A stretch of DNA of 64,000 nucleotides from Streptomyces sp. NBC_00582 (lineage in GTDB: Bacteria > Actinomycetota > Actinomycetes > Streptomycetales > Streptomycetaceae). The stretch is from assembly GCF_036345155.1 (NCBI RefSeq), contig NZ_CP107772.1, forward strand, positions 5,208,001-5,272,000, read 5' to 3'. The notes under the pieces are model-generated. The model did no database searches. It saw only the letters and a program-made list of their open reading frames with translations, and was not told the origin of the DNA. Shown one piece after another: positions 17,049-24,685 of this stretch. The number at the start of each line of letters is the position of its first letter. Within the stretch, counting starts at the first letter, position 1. A program made the translations under genes and the position numbers.

Positions 17049-17164
17049 CCGTCCTCCCTGCCGGCACCCCGCCCGACGGTCGCGGCGGACGGCAGGGCCG
17101 CCCCCGAGGACATGTTCCAGGCGATCCACCGCGCCCACCGCACCACCGAGCAGCCCACGCCTCC

Positions 17165-17599
17165 TCAGCCCACCGCTCGCCTGATGAGCGCGGCGATCAG
17201 CTCCTCGTCGGCGGCGGTCGGCTCCGTCAGGGCGAACGCGGTGGGCCACAGACCGCCCTCGTCGAGGTGCGCCGCGTCGCTGAAGCCGAGCGTGGCGTAC
17301 CTCGACTTGAACTTCTGCGCGCTCTGGAAGAAGCAGACGACCTTGCCGTCCCTGGCGTACGCCGGCATCCCGTACCAGAGCTTCGGTACAAGACCGGGTG
17401 CCTCCGCCCTGACGAGGGCGTGGATCCGCTCGGCGAGGGCGCGGTCCGCGTCCGGCATCTCGGCGATCTTCGCGAGGACCTCGCCCTCCGTGTCCGCCTT
17501 GGCCCCGCGGCGCGTGGAGGCCCTCACCTCCTTCGCGCGCTCCTTCATCGCGGCGCGTTCCTCTTCGGTGAACGCCTCGTGCTGCCGGGTCCCGCTCAT
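17165..17599 (-). CDS. DUF1801-type protein (YdhG-like)
   Basis: The 144-aa protein contains the DUF1801 pattern: a Lys/Glu-rich N-terminus, then [20 protein letters not shown] and [20 protein letters not shown], and [20 protein letters not shown]. Homologues are small soluble proteins with an alpha/beta fold, sometimes called iron chaperones by similarity to frataxin-like folds; function is uncertain. Its ATG overlaps the stop of the truncated araC gene by 4 nt, and its ribosome site (GGGAGAGGAG) lies inside that gene. Confidence 0.82.
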   Translation of the reverse strand: MSGTRQHEAFTEEERAAMKERAKEVRASTRRGAKADTEGEVLAKIAEMPDADRALAERIHALVRAEAPGLVPKLWYGMPAYARDGKVVCFFQSAQKFKSRYATLGFSDAAHLDEGGLWPTAFALTEPTAADEELIAALIRRAVG

Positions 17600-17874
17600 G
17601 ACCGGTCTCCTCTCCCGGGCCCGTGGACGAGCCCGGCGATCCTCGCGCGCTCGGCGCGACGCTTCAGCAGATAGGTGTACGGCGAGGCGCCGTAGGCGAG
17701 CGTGAACGCGCGGCTGAGCTGCCGGGCCGGCAGGTCCGCGGCCGCGGCGAGCGCCAGCACGTCCAGCGGGCGCGCGTACTCCCGGTCGATCCGGTCACGT
17801 ACCCTGCGCAGCCGCGCGAGGTCGTGCAGGTGCCGCGCCCCCATGAGCGCGCGCCGCCAGCCCGGGTGACACAT
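17596..17874 (-). pseudogene. Truncated AraC-family regulator (second helix-turn-helix missing)
   Basis: The 92-aa ORF begins with the conserved AraC N-terminus ([20 protein letters not shown]) and the first helix-turn-helix ([20 protein letters not shown], then [14 protein letters not shown]). After that, AraC proteins continue about 45 residues with the second helix-turn-helix. Here the sequence breaks into [12 protein letters not shown] and stops. DNA binding by the pair of HTH motifs should be lost. I infer a deletion joining araC to the DUF1801 gene. In related genomes an intact small AraC gene next to a VOC gene like the one at 17904 is a usual arrangement, as I recall it. Confidence 0.7.
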
Positions 17875-17903
17875 GGCGGACCCCCCCTTCTCGCCGGTAC
17901 GGC

Positions 17904-18314
17904 TCAGCGCAGTTCCTGGATGCGGACGAGATTGCCCGCGGGATCGCGGAAGGCGCAGTCACGGATGCCGTACGGCTGCTCGGTGGGCTCCTGGACGACC
18001 TCGGCGTCCTGGGCGGTGACCTTCTCGAAGGTGCCGTCGAGGTCCGGGGTGGCCAGCAGGATCCAGCCGTAGGTGCCCTTGGCCATCATCTCGGCGATGG
18101 TGCGGCGCTCGTCCTCGGTGATGCCGGGGTCGGTGGCCGGCGGGGCCAGCAGGATGGACGTTCCGGGCTGCCCGGCCGGGCCGACCGTGATCCAGCGCAT
18201 CCTGCCCTGTCCCACGTCGCTGCGGACCTCGAAGCCGAGGACGTCTCGGTAGAAGGCCAGGGACGCCTCCGGGTCGTCGTGCGGGAGGAAGGTCGTGTGA
18301 ATGGTGATGTCCAT
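17904..18314 (-). CDS. VOC-superfamily (glyoxalase/bleomycin-resistance-like) protein
   Basis: The 136-aa protein has two beta-alpha-beta-beta-beta modules: DITIHTTFLPHDDPEASLAF with FYRDVLGFEVRSDVG, and DGTFEKVTAQDAEVVQEPTE to CAFRDPAGNLVRIQELR. The final Glu of RIQEL and the His near the start are possible metal ligands. Substrate unknown. The ATG at 18314 matches the family start; the longer frame adds an unconvincing leader. The broken araC gene follows 29 nt downstream, so the two were probably a regulator-enzyme pair. Confidence 0.85.
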   Translation of the reverse strand: MDITIHTTFLPHDDPEASLAFYRDVLGFEVRSDVGQGRMRWITVGPAGQPGTSILLAPPATDPGITEDERRTIAEMMAKGTYGWILLATPDLDGTFEKVTAQDAEVVQEPTEQPYGIRDCAFRDPAGNLVRIQELR

Positions 18315-18509
18315 GGCTTTCACGCTAGCCGCGGCCCGGTGCGGGGCGCTTCTCCAAACCTGACCGGTTGCGCCGCCCCCTGTACGAAGGCGCGGCCGCC
18401 GGTACGCGCCGGCCACCGAGGAGGTGCGCCGGCTGATCACCTCGGGTGCGTGACGCCGGTCGCCCGGAACGGGCAGTCGACGACCAAGTGACCGACAGAC
18501 CCGGCGCCG

Positions 18510-18902
18510 TCAGGCCTTCGCCGCGTCGTACTCCTCGCGTGCCTTCTCGATGGCCGCCATCCGGACGTCCGTCCACAGCGCGAGGGCGCGGACCTGCTCG
18601 GCGGCCTCGCGGCCGAGGTCCGTGAGGGAGTAGTCCACGCGGGGCGGGATCACCGGCTTGGCGTCGCGGTGGACCATGCCGTCGCGCTCCAGCGTCTGCA
18701 GGGTCTGCGTCAGCATCTTCTCGCTCACCCTGCCGATCTCCCGGCGCAGTTCGCTGAAGCGGTACGGGCGGTCGAGCAGCGCGATGAGGACGAGGGTGCC
18801 CCAGCGGCTGGTGAGGTGCTCCAGCGCCCCGCGCTGCGGGCACATCGCGTCCCCCACGGCGAGCCGTATCCGCTCTCCGGGTGCCGTCTCGGTTGCTGCC
18901 AT
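18510..18902 (-). CDS. HxlR-family transcriptional regulator
   Basis: The 130-aa product matches HxlR winged-helix regulators: the Cys of DAMCPQRGALEHLTSRWGT, then LIALLDRPYRFSELRREIGR, SEKMLTQTLQTLERDGMVHR and VDYSLTDLGREA. The conserved N-terminal Cys often senses oxidants or electrophiles in this family. It normally controls a divergent reductase gene; here the divergent side (18903-19359) holds only a broken phosphodiesterase fragment, so its usual target may be lost. Confidence 0.88.
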   Translation of the reverse strand: MAATETAPGERIRLAVGDAMCPQRGALEHLTSRWGTLVLIALLDRPYRFSELRREIGRVSEKMLTQTLQTLERDGMVHRDAKPVIPPRVDYSLTDLGREAAEQVRALALWTDVRMAAIEKAREEYDAAKA

Positions 18903-19110
18903 GCCCCCACCTTACGGCGGGGCCGGCGTTTCCCGGCAGTGGCCGCGGTCCGGCCTCCTGGCACCCGCCCACCTCGATCGGACCAGCGGGAATCGGCGCC
19001 GGGCTTGCGCCGCGACAGGACTCGGACACGAACGGACCCGGGCCGGGTGGGCCGTCCGCAGCGATCGGACGGGGACTCGCCGTCCCCCTTTTTCGACCCG
19101 GCCGTCGGCC

Positions 19111-19341
19111 TCCGCGCTGCGCGAGTACGCGACCTACGCCGACCGGGTCGACCCCGACTACCGGCAGGTCTCCGGCGGCTTCACGACCGCGGTCCACGCC
19201 CTCGAGGGCGCCCACGGCAAGCCGCTGGAGACCGTCCCCTGGGTGGTGAACACCGCGAACGCGGCCCGCACGGTGGCCGGCCGGCACGTGGACGGCATGA
19301 CGAGCGACCTGCCCGACGTGATCGACCGGGCCCTCGACCGA
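19111..19341 (+). pseudogene. C-terminal remnant of a glycerophosphodiester phosphodiesterase
   Basis: One plus-strand frame reads SALREYATYADRVDPDYRQV, then HALEGAHGKPLETVPWVVNT and HVDGMTSDLPDVIDRALDR. The pattern VPWVVNT...VDGMTSDLPD is the end of a GDPD TIM barrel (usually VxxWTVN...VDGIITDxPD). Nothing upstream in this frame resembles the HRG and EPENT-type N-terminal motifs, and no natural stop follows at the expected place; the frame runs on antisense to trpF. The rest of the 457-bp gap 18903-19359 shows no other gene. Confidence 0.5.
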
Positions 19342-19359
19342 CCCTCACCGGGGCCCGTC

Positions 19360-19977
19360 TCACACCCCGCGAGCCGCCTTCACGAAGGCTGTGATGAGGG
19401 ACGGGTCCTTGACGCCCCGGCTGCTTTCGACGCCGCTGGAGACGTCGACGCCCCACGGGCGGGTGGCGGTGACGGCCTCGTGGACGTTGGCCGGGGTGAG
19501 GCCGCCGGCGAGCAGCCACTTCTCCCCGGTGCCGGCCGGGGTCCCGCGGGACCAGTCCCAGGCGACCCCGGACCCCGGCACCGGGGCGTCGAGGAGCAGC
19601 ATGTCCTCGCCCAGCTCCCCGCAGCGCGGCACGGAGTCCCCGAAGGCGGCGGCACGGATCAGCGTCCAGCCGCCCGCGGCCAGTTCGTCGTAGTAGTCCC
19701 GGTCATCCGGGCCGTGCAGCTGGACGGCCCGGATCCCCGACTCGGCGGCCAGGGTCCGTACGTCGTCGAGGGGTTCGGCACGGAACACGCCGACCGTCAG
19801 CACATGCACGGGCACCCGCCGGGCGAGCCGCGCGGCCGTGGCGGCGTCGATACGGCGCGGGCTGGCCGAGAACACGAACCCGATCGCGTCGGCCCCCGCC
19901 TCCACGGCCGTGTCGACGTCCTGCTCGGTCTTCAGCCCGCAGATCTTGACGAAGAGGGAGTCACTGGAGTTGCTCAC
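19360..19977 (-). CDS. trpF: Phosphoribosylanthranilate isomerase
   Basis: The 205-aa protein is a full-length TrpF: FVKICGLKTEQDVDTAVEAG (catalytic Cys in KICGL), ADAIGFVFSASPRRID, VQLHGPDD, the Asp-containing LLLDAPV, LLAGGLTPANVHEAV and GVDVSSGVESSRGVKDP. These are the catalytic and phosphate-binding elements of the trpF barrel, which converts phosphoribosylanthranilate to CdRP in tryptophan synthesis. The GTG at 19977 gives the right length. Streptomyces normally use the dual HisA/TrpF enzyme PriA, so a dedicated trpF is an extra copy. No other trp genes are beside it. A CRP-like palindrome lies 41 nt upstream. Confidence 0.9.
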   Translation of the reverse strand: MSNSSDSLFVKICGLKTEQDVDTAVEAGADAIGFVFSASPRRIDAATAARLARRVPVHVLTVGVFRAEPLDDVRTLAAESGIRAVQLHGPDDRDYYDELAAGGWTLIRAAAFGDSVPRCGELGEDMLLLDAPVPGSGVAWDWSRGTPAGTGEKWLLAGGLTPANVHEAVTATRPWGVDVSSGVESSRGVKDPSLITAFVKAARGV

Positions 19978-20017
19978 GCACCCAAGCCTGCCGCATCGGG
20001 AGCGACAACCCTCCCCC

Positions 20018-20043
20018 CAGGATGTGATGCAGGTCACATCCTG
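20018..20043. promoter_or_regulatory. 26-bp perfect palindrome with TGTGA-N6-TCACA core (CRP-type site)
   Basis: CAGGATGTGA and TCACATCCTG are exact inverted repeats around TGCAGG. The core TGTGA-N6-TCACA is the textbook CRP/FNR-type recognition sequence, also bound by Streptomyces Crp. It lies 41 nt upstream of the trpF start on one side and 172 nt upstream of the PhnB-like gene on the other. Confidence 0.7.
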
Positions 20044-20215
20044 CCCGCCGATGACTTCCCCGCCGCGCCCGGGTCCACCCGTACGACACCACCACCACCG
20101 ACGGGAGCGCCACCGCCCTCGCCGCCGACACGCTCGCGGAGCGCTAGGCTCCGCACCGTGACCATTTGTACCGTTTGACCACCTTTGAACCCCCTTCGCT
20201 CCCCAGGAGGTTGCG

Positions 20216-20629
20216 ATGGCCTCGCGACTCAACCCCTATCTCAGCTTCAACGGTGACGCCCGGGCGGCCCTGGAGCACTACAAGGAGGTCTTCGGCGGCA
20301 CGCTGACGCTGAGCACCTTCGGCGAGTTCGGCCAGGCGGACAGCCCGCAGGCGGACCAGATCATGCACGGGATGCTGGAGGCCCCGAACGGATTCACCCT
20401 CATGGGAGCCGACACCCCGCCGGGGATGGAGTACAGCCCCAGCGGCAACGTCTCCGTGAGCGTCAGCGGCGACGACGACGCCGAACTGCGCGGCTACTGG
20501 GAGAAGCTGTCCGCCGGGGCCCAGGTGTCCGTCCCGCTGGACAAGCAGATGTGGGGCGATGTCTTCGGCATGTGCACGGACCGCTTCGGCATCACCTGGC
20601 TGGTCAACATCGCCCAGCAGCAGGGCTAG
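20216..20629 (+). CDS. PhnB-like VOC-superfamily protein
   Basis: The 137-aa protein starts MASRLNPYLSFNGDARAALE and has the PhnB/3-demethylubiquinone-like pattern HYKEVFGGTLTLSTFGEFGQ, HGMLEAPNGFTLMGADTPPG, PLDKQMWGDVFGMCTDRFGI and TWLVNI. These proteins share the glyoxalase fold; function is mostly unknown. The ATG at 20216 has AGGAGG 6 nt upstream. Its stop overlaps the stop of the convergent ALF-repeat gene by 4 nt. Confidence 0.88.
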   Translation: MASRLNPYLSFNGDARAALEHYKEVFGGTLTLSTFGEFGQADSPQADQIMHGMLEAPNGFTLMGADTPPGMEYSPSGNVSVSVSGDDDAELRGYWEKLSAGAQVSVPLDKQMWGDVFGMCTDRFGITWLVNIAQQQG

Positions 20630-21231
20630 ACCTCGTACCGGCCGACCTCCAGGAAGTGGCGCAGCTCCTCCGGCGTGCCGTCGATCGCCTCCTGCGCCGC
20701 CGCGCGCAGGGCGTCGCTGATGTCGGTCCTGGCGAGGATCCTGGCGATGGCGACCCGGTCGTCCTCGGCCTGGGCGAGCCGGTAGCCGGTCGCCAGGAAG
20801 GCCACCCGGTCCTCGGGGGTCCCGTCGAGGGCCTCCGACGCCTCCCGGTGGACGGCCCTGCCGCTGTCGGGGTCGGCGAGGAGCCGGGCGATCGCCACCT
20901 TGTTGTCCTCGTCCCGGGCGAGCGCGAGACCCGTCTTCAGGAAGGCGCGCATGTCGTCGGCGGTGCCGTCGAGCGCCTTCTGGGCCTCCCTGAGCACCGC
21001 CCTGCCCGCGCTCTCGTCGGCGAGGACGCGCGCGATCTCGATCCGGAGTTCCTCCTCCGTCATCGAGTCGTACGGCGACTGCGCGTCGGCGGCCGTGTCC
21101 CCGGCCGTCGTGGCGGACGCCGTGACGGCCGGGGAGTGCGAGGCGGCGGCCGCGAAGGACGGCGAGGCGAGCAGCAGGGCCGGGGTCAGCGCGCCCACGG
21201 CCACGGCGAGCGCCACACGCGAAGCTCTCAT
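20626..21231 (-). CDS. Secreted ALF-repeat protein
   Basis: The 201-aa product has a signal peptide (MRASRVALAVAVGALTPALL, cleavage near SFAAA), an Ala/Thr linker and three tandem helical repeats of about 42 residues. Each has the consensus (V/I)A(I/R)(L/I)LA...R..A..AL.GT....AFL..G, for example REAQKALDGTADDMRAFLKT and REASEALDGTPEDRVAFLAT. This is the short ALF repeat typical of exported actinobacterial proteins. Role unknown; a structural or binding function at the cell surface is likely. Confidence 0.8.
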   Translation of the reverse strand: MRASRVALAVAVGALTPALLLASPSFAAAASHSPAVTASATTAGDTAADAQSPYDSMTEEELRIEIARVLADESAGRAVLREAQKALDGTADDMRAFLKTGLALARDEDNKVAIARLLADPDSGRAVHREASEALDGTPEDRVAFLATGYRLAQAEDDRVAIARILARTDISDALRAAAQEAIDGTPEELRHFLEVGRYEV

Positions 21232-21366
21232 TGTCGTTCCCCCATGATTGATTGGTTAGGTGCCGGCGGGACGATCTTCCACGACCGAACACCGCCGCGC
21301 ACTGTGCGGACCGGGCAGTCCTGACCGCCGGTTCGTTGCCGGAACACGAAACGCGGGGGGCGCGCG

Positions 21367-22431
21367 GTGGCGGGGGAGATTCCCGAGGAGTACCTGGACG
21401 GCTACATCCGGCTGCTGACGGAGGTCGCCGCCACCGGCCGGCGGCTCACCCGGGAGGAACTGGAGTCCCGGCGCGCCCTCGGCGAACGGGCCGCCGACGC
21501 CGGTCACGGCCTGCGCGCCCTGGTCAGCGCTCATCTGGCCGCCGCCCGCTCGGTCCGGCCCGGCACCACCGGCACCGCGGGCTCCGCCGACGGCACGCTG
21601 GCCGCCGTCCACCAGGTGATAGACGCCCTGGCCGAGGGACACGAACGGGCCCAGCGGCTGGCCGTACGGCGGGAGGAGGCGGCCCGGCGGGAGTTCATCG
21701 ACGATCTGCTCTACGGCCGCAGCGACCTCGGCCGCCTCGCCCAGCGCGCCGAACGCTTCGGTGTGCGCCTGTCGCACACGCACGCCGTCGCCGTCGCCCG
21801 GGGCCCCGCCGCCTACGACGAGGGCGACCCGGTGCCCCGTCAGGTGGAGCAGGCGCTGCTCGCCCGGTTCGGCGACCGCGAGGTGCTGCTGACCACCAAG
21901 GACGGTCTGCTGGTGTGTGTCGCCCCCGGGCACCGTGACGAGATCCTGCCCGTGTTCACCCGGCAGGCACGGGCCGCGACCGGCGGCGGCCGGGTGGCGA
22001 TCGGCCGGCCGCAGCCCGGCCCCGGCGGGGTCGTCCAGTCCTACGAGGAGGCACGGGGCGCCCTCGAACTCGCCGAGCGGCTGGGCCTGGACGACCCGGT
22101 GCTGCGCGCCGCCGACCTGCTCGTCTACCCCGTCCTGACCCGCGACCGGCAGGCGATGGCCGACCTCGTGCAGGCCGTCCTCGGCCCGCTGACCACCGCC
22201 CGCGGCGGCGCCGAGCCCCAACTGGCCACGCTCGCCGCGTACTTCGACGCGGGCTGTGTCGCCGCGCAGACCGCCCGCCGGCTCTCCCTGAGCGTGCGGG
22301 CCCTGACGTACCGGCTGGAACGCATCCATCAGCTCACCGGCGTCGACCCCACCGACCCCGCGCACCGCTACACCCTGCAGACCGCCGTCATCGGCGCCCG
22401 CCTCCTCGACTGGCCGGCCCAGCCCCTCTGA
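21367..22431 (+). CDS. PucR/CdaR-type transcriptional regulator
   Basis: The 354-aa protein has an N-terminal helical region, a GGDEF-like degenerate central domain (HAVAVARGPAAYDEGDPV, then GRVAIGRPQPGPGGVVQSYE) and a C-terminal PucR helix-turn-helix (CVAAQTARRLSLSVRALTYR, LERIHQLTGVDPTDP). This is the architecture of purine/sugar-acid or proline-type regulators; the effector is unknown. The start is the GTG at 21367. The next features downstream are the PHO box and pst scar, which need not be its target. Confidence 0.85.
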   Translation: MAGEIPEEYLDGYIRLLTEVAATGRRLTREELESRRALGERAADAGHGLRALVSAHLAAARSVRPGTTGTAGSADGTLAAVHQVIDALAEGHERAQRLAVRREEAARREFIDDLLYGRSDLGRLAQRAERFGVRLSHTHAVAVARGPAAYDEGDPVPRQVEQALLARFGDREVLLTTKDGLLVCVAPGHRDEILPVFTRQARAATGGGRVAIGRPQPGPGGVVQSYEEARGALELAERLGLDDPVLRAADLLVYPVLTRDRQAMADLVQAVLGPLTTARGGAEPQLATLAAYFDAGCVAAQTARRLSLSVRALTYRLERIHQLTGVDPTDPAHRYTLQTAVIGARLLDWPAQPL

Positions 22432-22472
22432 CCCTCCCCCCCCACAGCGCACCCACGAAAACGACAGGAACG

Positions 22473-22505
22473 GTTCACATCCTGTCCACATCCGGCGGGT
22501 TGAGG
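22473..22505 (+). promoter_or_regulatory. PHO box (PhoP-binding direct repeats) left upstream of a deleted pst operon
   Basis: GTTCACATCCT at 22473-22483 and GTCCACATCCG at 22484-22494 are two 11-nt direct-repeat units with the exact spacing of Streptomyces PHO boxes (consensus GTTCACC-like). A weaker third unit, GCGGGTTGAGG, follows at 22495-22505. PhoP binds such repeats to activate phosphate-transport genes under phosphate starvation. The only gene now downstream is a PstC/PstB scar and then an aminotransferase on the same strand. Confidence 0.75.
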
Positions 22506-22589
22506 GGAAAGGAACCGGCCATTGACTCTCTCCGCGCGCCTCGATCACGAAGCCGTATGGGGAGAAACCGTTTCCTTAGGGGGACAGCA

Positions 22590-22870
22590 GTGGCGTCCGC
22601 AGTGGAGGTTTCCCGCGCGCCGGAGCCCGACAGACCCGTTCCTCGACGGCTGCACACGGCCCGTGGCCTCGGTGACCGGATCTTCCGGTACCAGCTCACG
22701 GCGACCGGCGTCACCGTCCTCGCCATCATGGCGGCCGTGGGGCTGCCGCCTTCTTCCTCGCCGAGCAGGGCACCCCGGGCGGGATCGTCGAGGCGGGCCC
22801 CACCGAGGACATCTTCGGCTCCCCGCAGGACCGGCGGACCGCGGACTACGTGGCGGGCCGCTTCGGCTGA
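22590..22870 (+). pseudogene. pst operon scar: PstC N-terminus joined out of frame to PstB C-terminus
   Basis: A GTG at 22590 with AGGGGG upstream opens a frame reading [20 protein letters not shown] and LAIMAAVG, the cytoplasmic start and first membrane helix of a phosphate ABC permease PstC. At about 22745 the homology jumps to another frame reading [40 protein letters not shown] and a stop at 22870. That is the C-terminus of the ATPase PstB, including the ADYVxGRFG end. The bulk of pstC, all of pstA and most of pstB are missing: an internal deletion of about 2.5 kb would explain it, estimated from usual gene lengths. Confidence 0.75.
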
Positions 22871-22910
22871 TCCCGCCGGCCGGAGGCGGGCGTGACGGAA
22901 AATCGTCGGT

Positions 22911-24083
22911 ATGAGGATCTCGCAGCGCGCCCAGGCCATAGCCCCCTTCTACGCGATGGAGTTCGGCAAGCAGGCAGCCGAACTGGAGGCGGCGGGGCAC
23001 CACGTCGTCAAACTCAGCCTGGGCGAGCCCGACTTCGGGGCGCCGCCCGCCGTCCTCGCGGCGATGCGCGAGGCCATGGACGGGCGCCCCATGGCCTACA
23101 CGGCGGCGCTCGGCCTGCCCGCCCTGCGCCGGGCGATCGCCCGCTTCTACGCCGACCGGCACGGCGTCGAGGTCGACCCGGCCCGCGTGGCGGTGACCGC
23201 GGGCGCCTCCGCCGCGCTGGTGCTGGGCGCCGCCGCCCTCGTCGACCCCGGCGACGAGGTGCTGATCGCCGACCCCTCCTACCCCTGCAACCGGCAGATC
23301 ATGGAGAGCTTCGGCGCCCGCGTCACCCTCGTCCCGACGAGCCCCGCCTCCCGCTTCCAGCTCGACACGGCGTCCGTACGGTCGCACTGGTCGCCGGACA
23401 CCCGCGGGGTCATGATCGCCACGCCCTCGAACCCCACCGGCACCTCGGTCCCGGCGGACGAGCTGGCCGCGCTGTGCGCCCTCGCCCGGGAGCGCGGGGC
23501 CTGGCGGCTGGTCGACGAGATCTACCTGGACCTGAGCGACCACGACGACCTCGGCCGCCCGCCGGTCAGCGCCCTCGCGCACGACCCCGACGCGGTCGTC
23601 GTCAACAGCTTCTCGAAGTACTTCGGCATGACCGGCTGGCGGCTCGGCTGGTGCGTGGTCCCCGAGGCCCTCGTCCCCGCGCTGGAGCGCCTGGCCCAGA
23701 ACTACTTCCTGTGCGCCTCGGCCCCGGCCCAGCACGCCGCCCTGGCCTGCTTCACCCCGGAGTCCCTGGCCGTGGCCGAGGCCCGCCGGGTGGAGTTCGC
23801 GCAGCGGCGCGCGCTCGTCCTGGACGGCCTCGACCGCATCGGCCTGCCCGTCCCCGTCCCGCCCGACGGCGGGTTCTACGCCTACTTCGACGTCAGCGCC
23901 ACCGGCCTGACGTCCTGGGACTTCTGCGCCCGCGCCCTGCGGGAGGCGCATGTGGCGCTCACCCCCGGCCGCGACTTCGGCGTGAGCACGGCCGAGACCC
24001 ACGTACGGCTGTCGTACGCGGCGTCCGCCGAGGAGCTGACGGAGGGCATCGCCCGCCTGGGCAAGTTCACGGCCGGCCTGTAG
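22911..24083 (+). CDS. PLP-dependent class I/II aminotransferase
   Basis: The 390-aa protein has the fold-type I aminotransferase signature throughout: LSLGEPDFGAPPAVLAAM, the Tyr of DPSYPCNRQIMES, NPTGT (Asn contacting PLP), DEIYLDLS (Asp to the pyridine N), NSFSKYFGMTGWRLGW (Schiff-base Lys) and the C-terminal Arg of VRLSYA, which binds the substrate carboxylate. It is full length for aspartate/aromatic-type transaminases. The start at 22911 is 40 nt after the pst scar, so it may now be read from the PHO-box promoter. Confidence 0.9.
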   Translation: MRISQRAQAIAPFYAMEFGKQAAELEAAGHHVVKLSLGEPDFGAPPAVLAAMREAMDGRPMAYTAALGLPALRRAIARFYADRHGVEVDPARVAVTAGASAALVLGAAALVDPGDEVLIADPSYPCNRQIMESFGARVTLVPTSPASRFQLDTASVRSHWSPDTRGVMIATPSNPTGTSVPADELAALCALARERGAWRLVDEIYLDLSDHDDLGRPPVSALAHDPDAVVVNSFSKYFGMTGWRLGWCVVPEALVPALERLAQNYFLCASAPAQHAALACFTPESLAVAEARRVEFAQRRALVLDGLDRIGLPVPVPPDGGFYAYFDVSATGLTSWDFCARALREAHVALTPGRDFGVSTAETHVRLSYAASAEELTEGIARLGKFTAGL

Positions 24084-24124
24084 AGCGGTTCCGGGGCTGC
24101 GGAGAGCCCTTCGAGGAGCCCGTG

Positions 24125-24676
24125 TCAGCGCGGGGACCGTCGCAGCAGCAGGCGCGGGGTCGCGCGGACCAGGCCCGCCGAGGCGAGGCCGAGCGCGGCG
24201 CCCGCCGCGACGTCGGCCGGGTAGTGCGCCCCGCTGTGCAGCCGCTGCCCGGCCACCAGGGCCGCGGCGGCCCCACAGACGGCACCGGGCGCCGGCCACA
24301 CCGATGTGACGGCTCCCGCGAAGGCGCACCCGGCGGCCGTGTGCCCGGAGGGGAAGGACGAGCTCTCGGGGCGGTCCCGCAGCTCCGGTTCCGGCACCCA
24401 CTCCCCGGGCGGGCGGCGGCGCCGGTACAGCCGCTTGACGACCCCCGCGGACAGCGCCTCGGCGACGGACATGGCCCCGATCCCGGCGACCGCGGCCGCC
24501 CGGCCCCGCCAGCCTCCGCAGGCGGCCATCGCGACGGCGGCCGCCCACCACAGCTTGGTGTGCTCGGCCGCCTCCTCCCACGCGGGCGCGACCCGCCGCA
24601 GCCACGGCGGCCCCCAGGCGATCGCCCGCCTGGCCAGCCGCCGGTCCGCCTCCCGCAGAGCCCCCGTCACCCGCAC
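24125..24676 (-). CDS. PAP2-family membrane phosphatase
   Basis: The 183-aa protein carries the three PAP2 motifs: KRLYRRRRP (C1), SSSFPSGHTA (C2, catalytic His) and a C3-like GQRLHSGAHYPADVAAG, where the canonical SR is QR. It has about four to five hydrophobic segments. Likely a lipid or prenyl phosphate phosphatase in the membrane. The YihY gene starts upstream on the same strand and ends 9 nt before it, so the two are co-transcribed. Confidence 0.85.
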   Translation of the reverse strand: MRVTGALREADRRLARRAIAWGPPWLRRVAPAWEEAAEHTKLWWAAAVAMAACGGWRGRAAAVAGIGAMSVAEALSAGVVKRLYRRRRPPGEWVPEPELRDRPESSSFPSGHTAAGCAFAGAVTSVWPAPGAVCGAAAALVAGQRLHSGAHYPADVAAGAALGLASAGLVRATPRLLLRRSPR

Positions 24677-24685
24677 GGCCGGACC

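Noticed and set aside
20085..20147. Plus-strand fragment reading YDTTTTDGSATALAADTLAER before a stop
   Set aside because: It may be another gene tail, but about twenty residues are too few to support a call.
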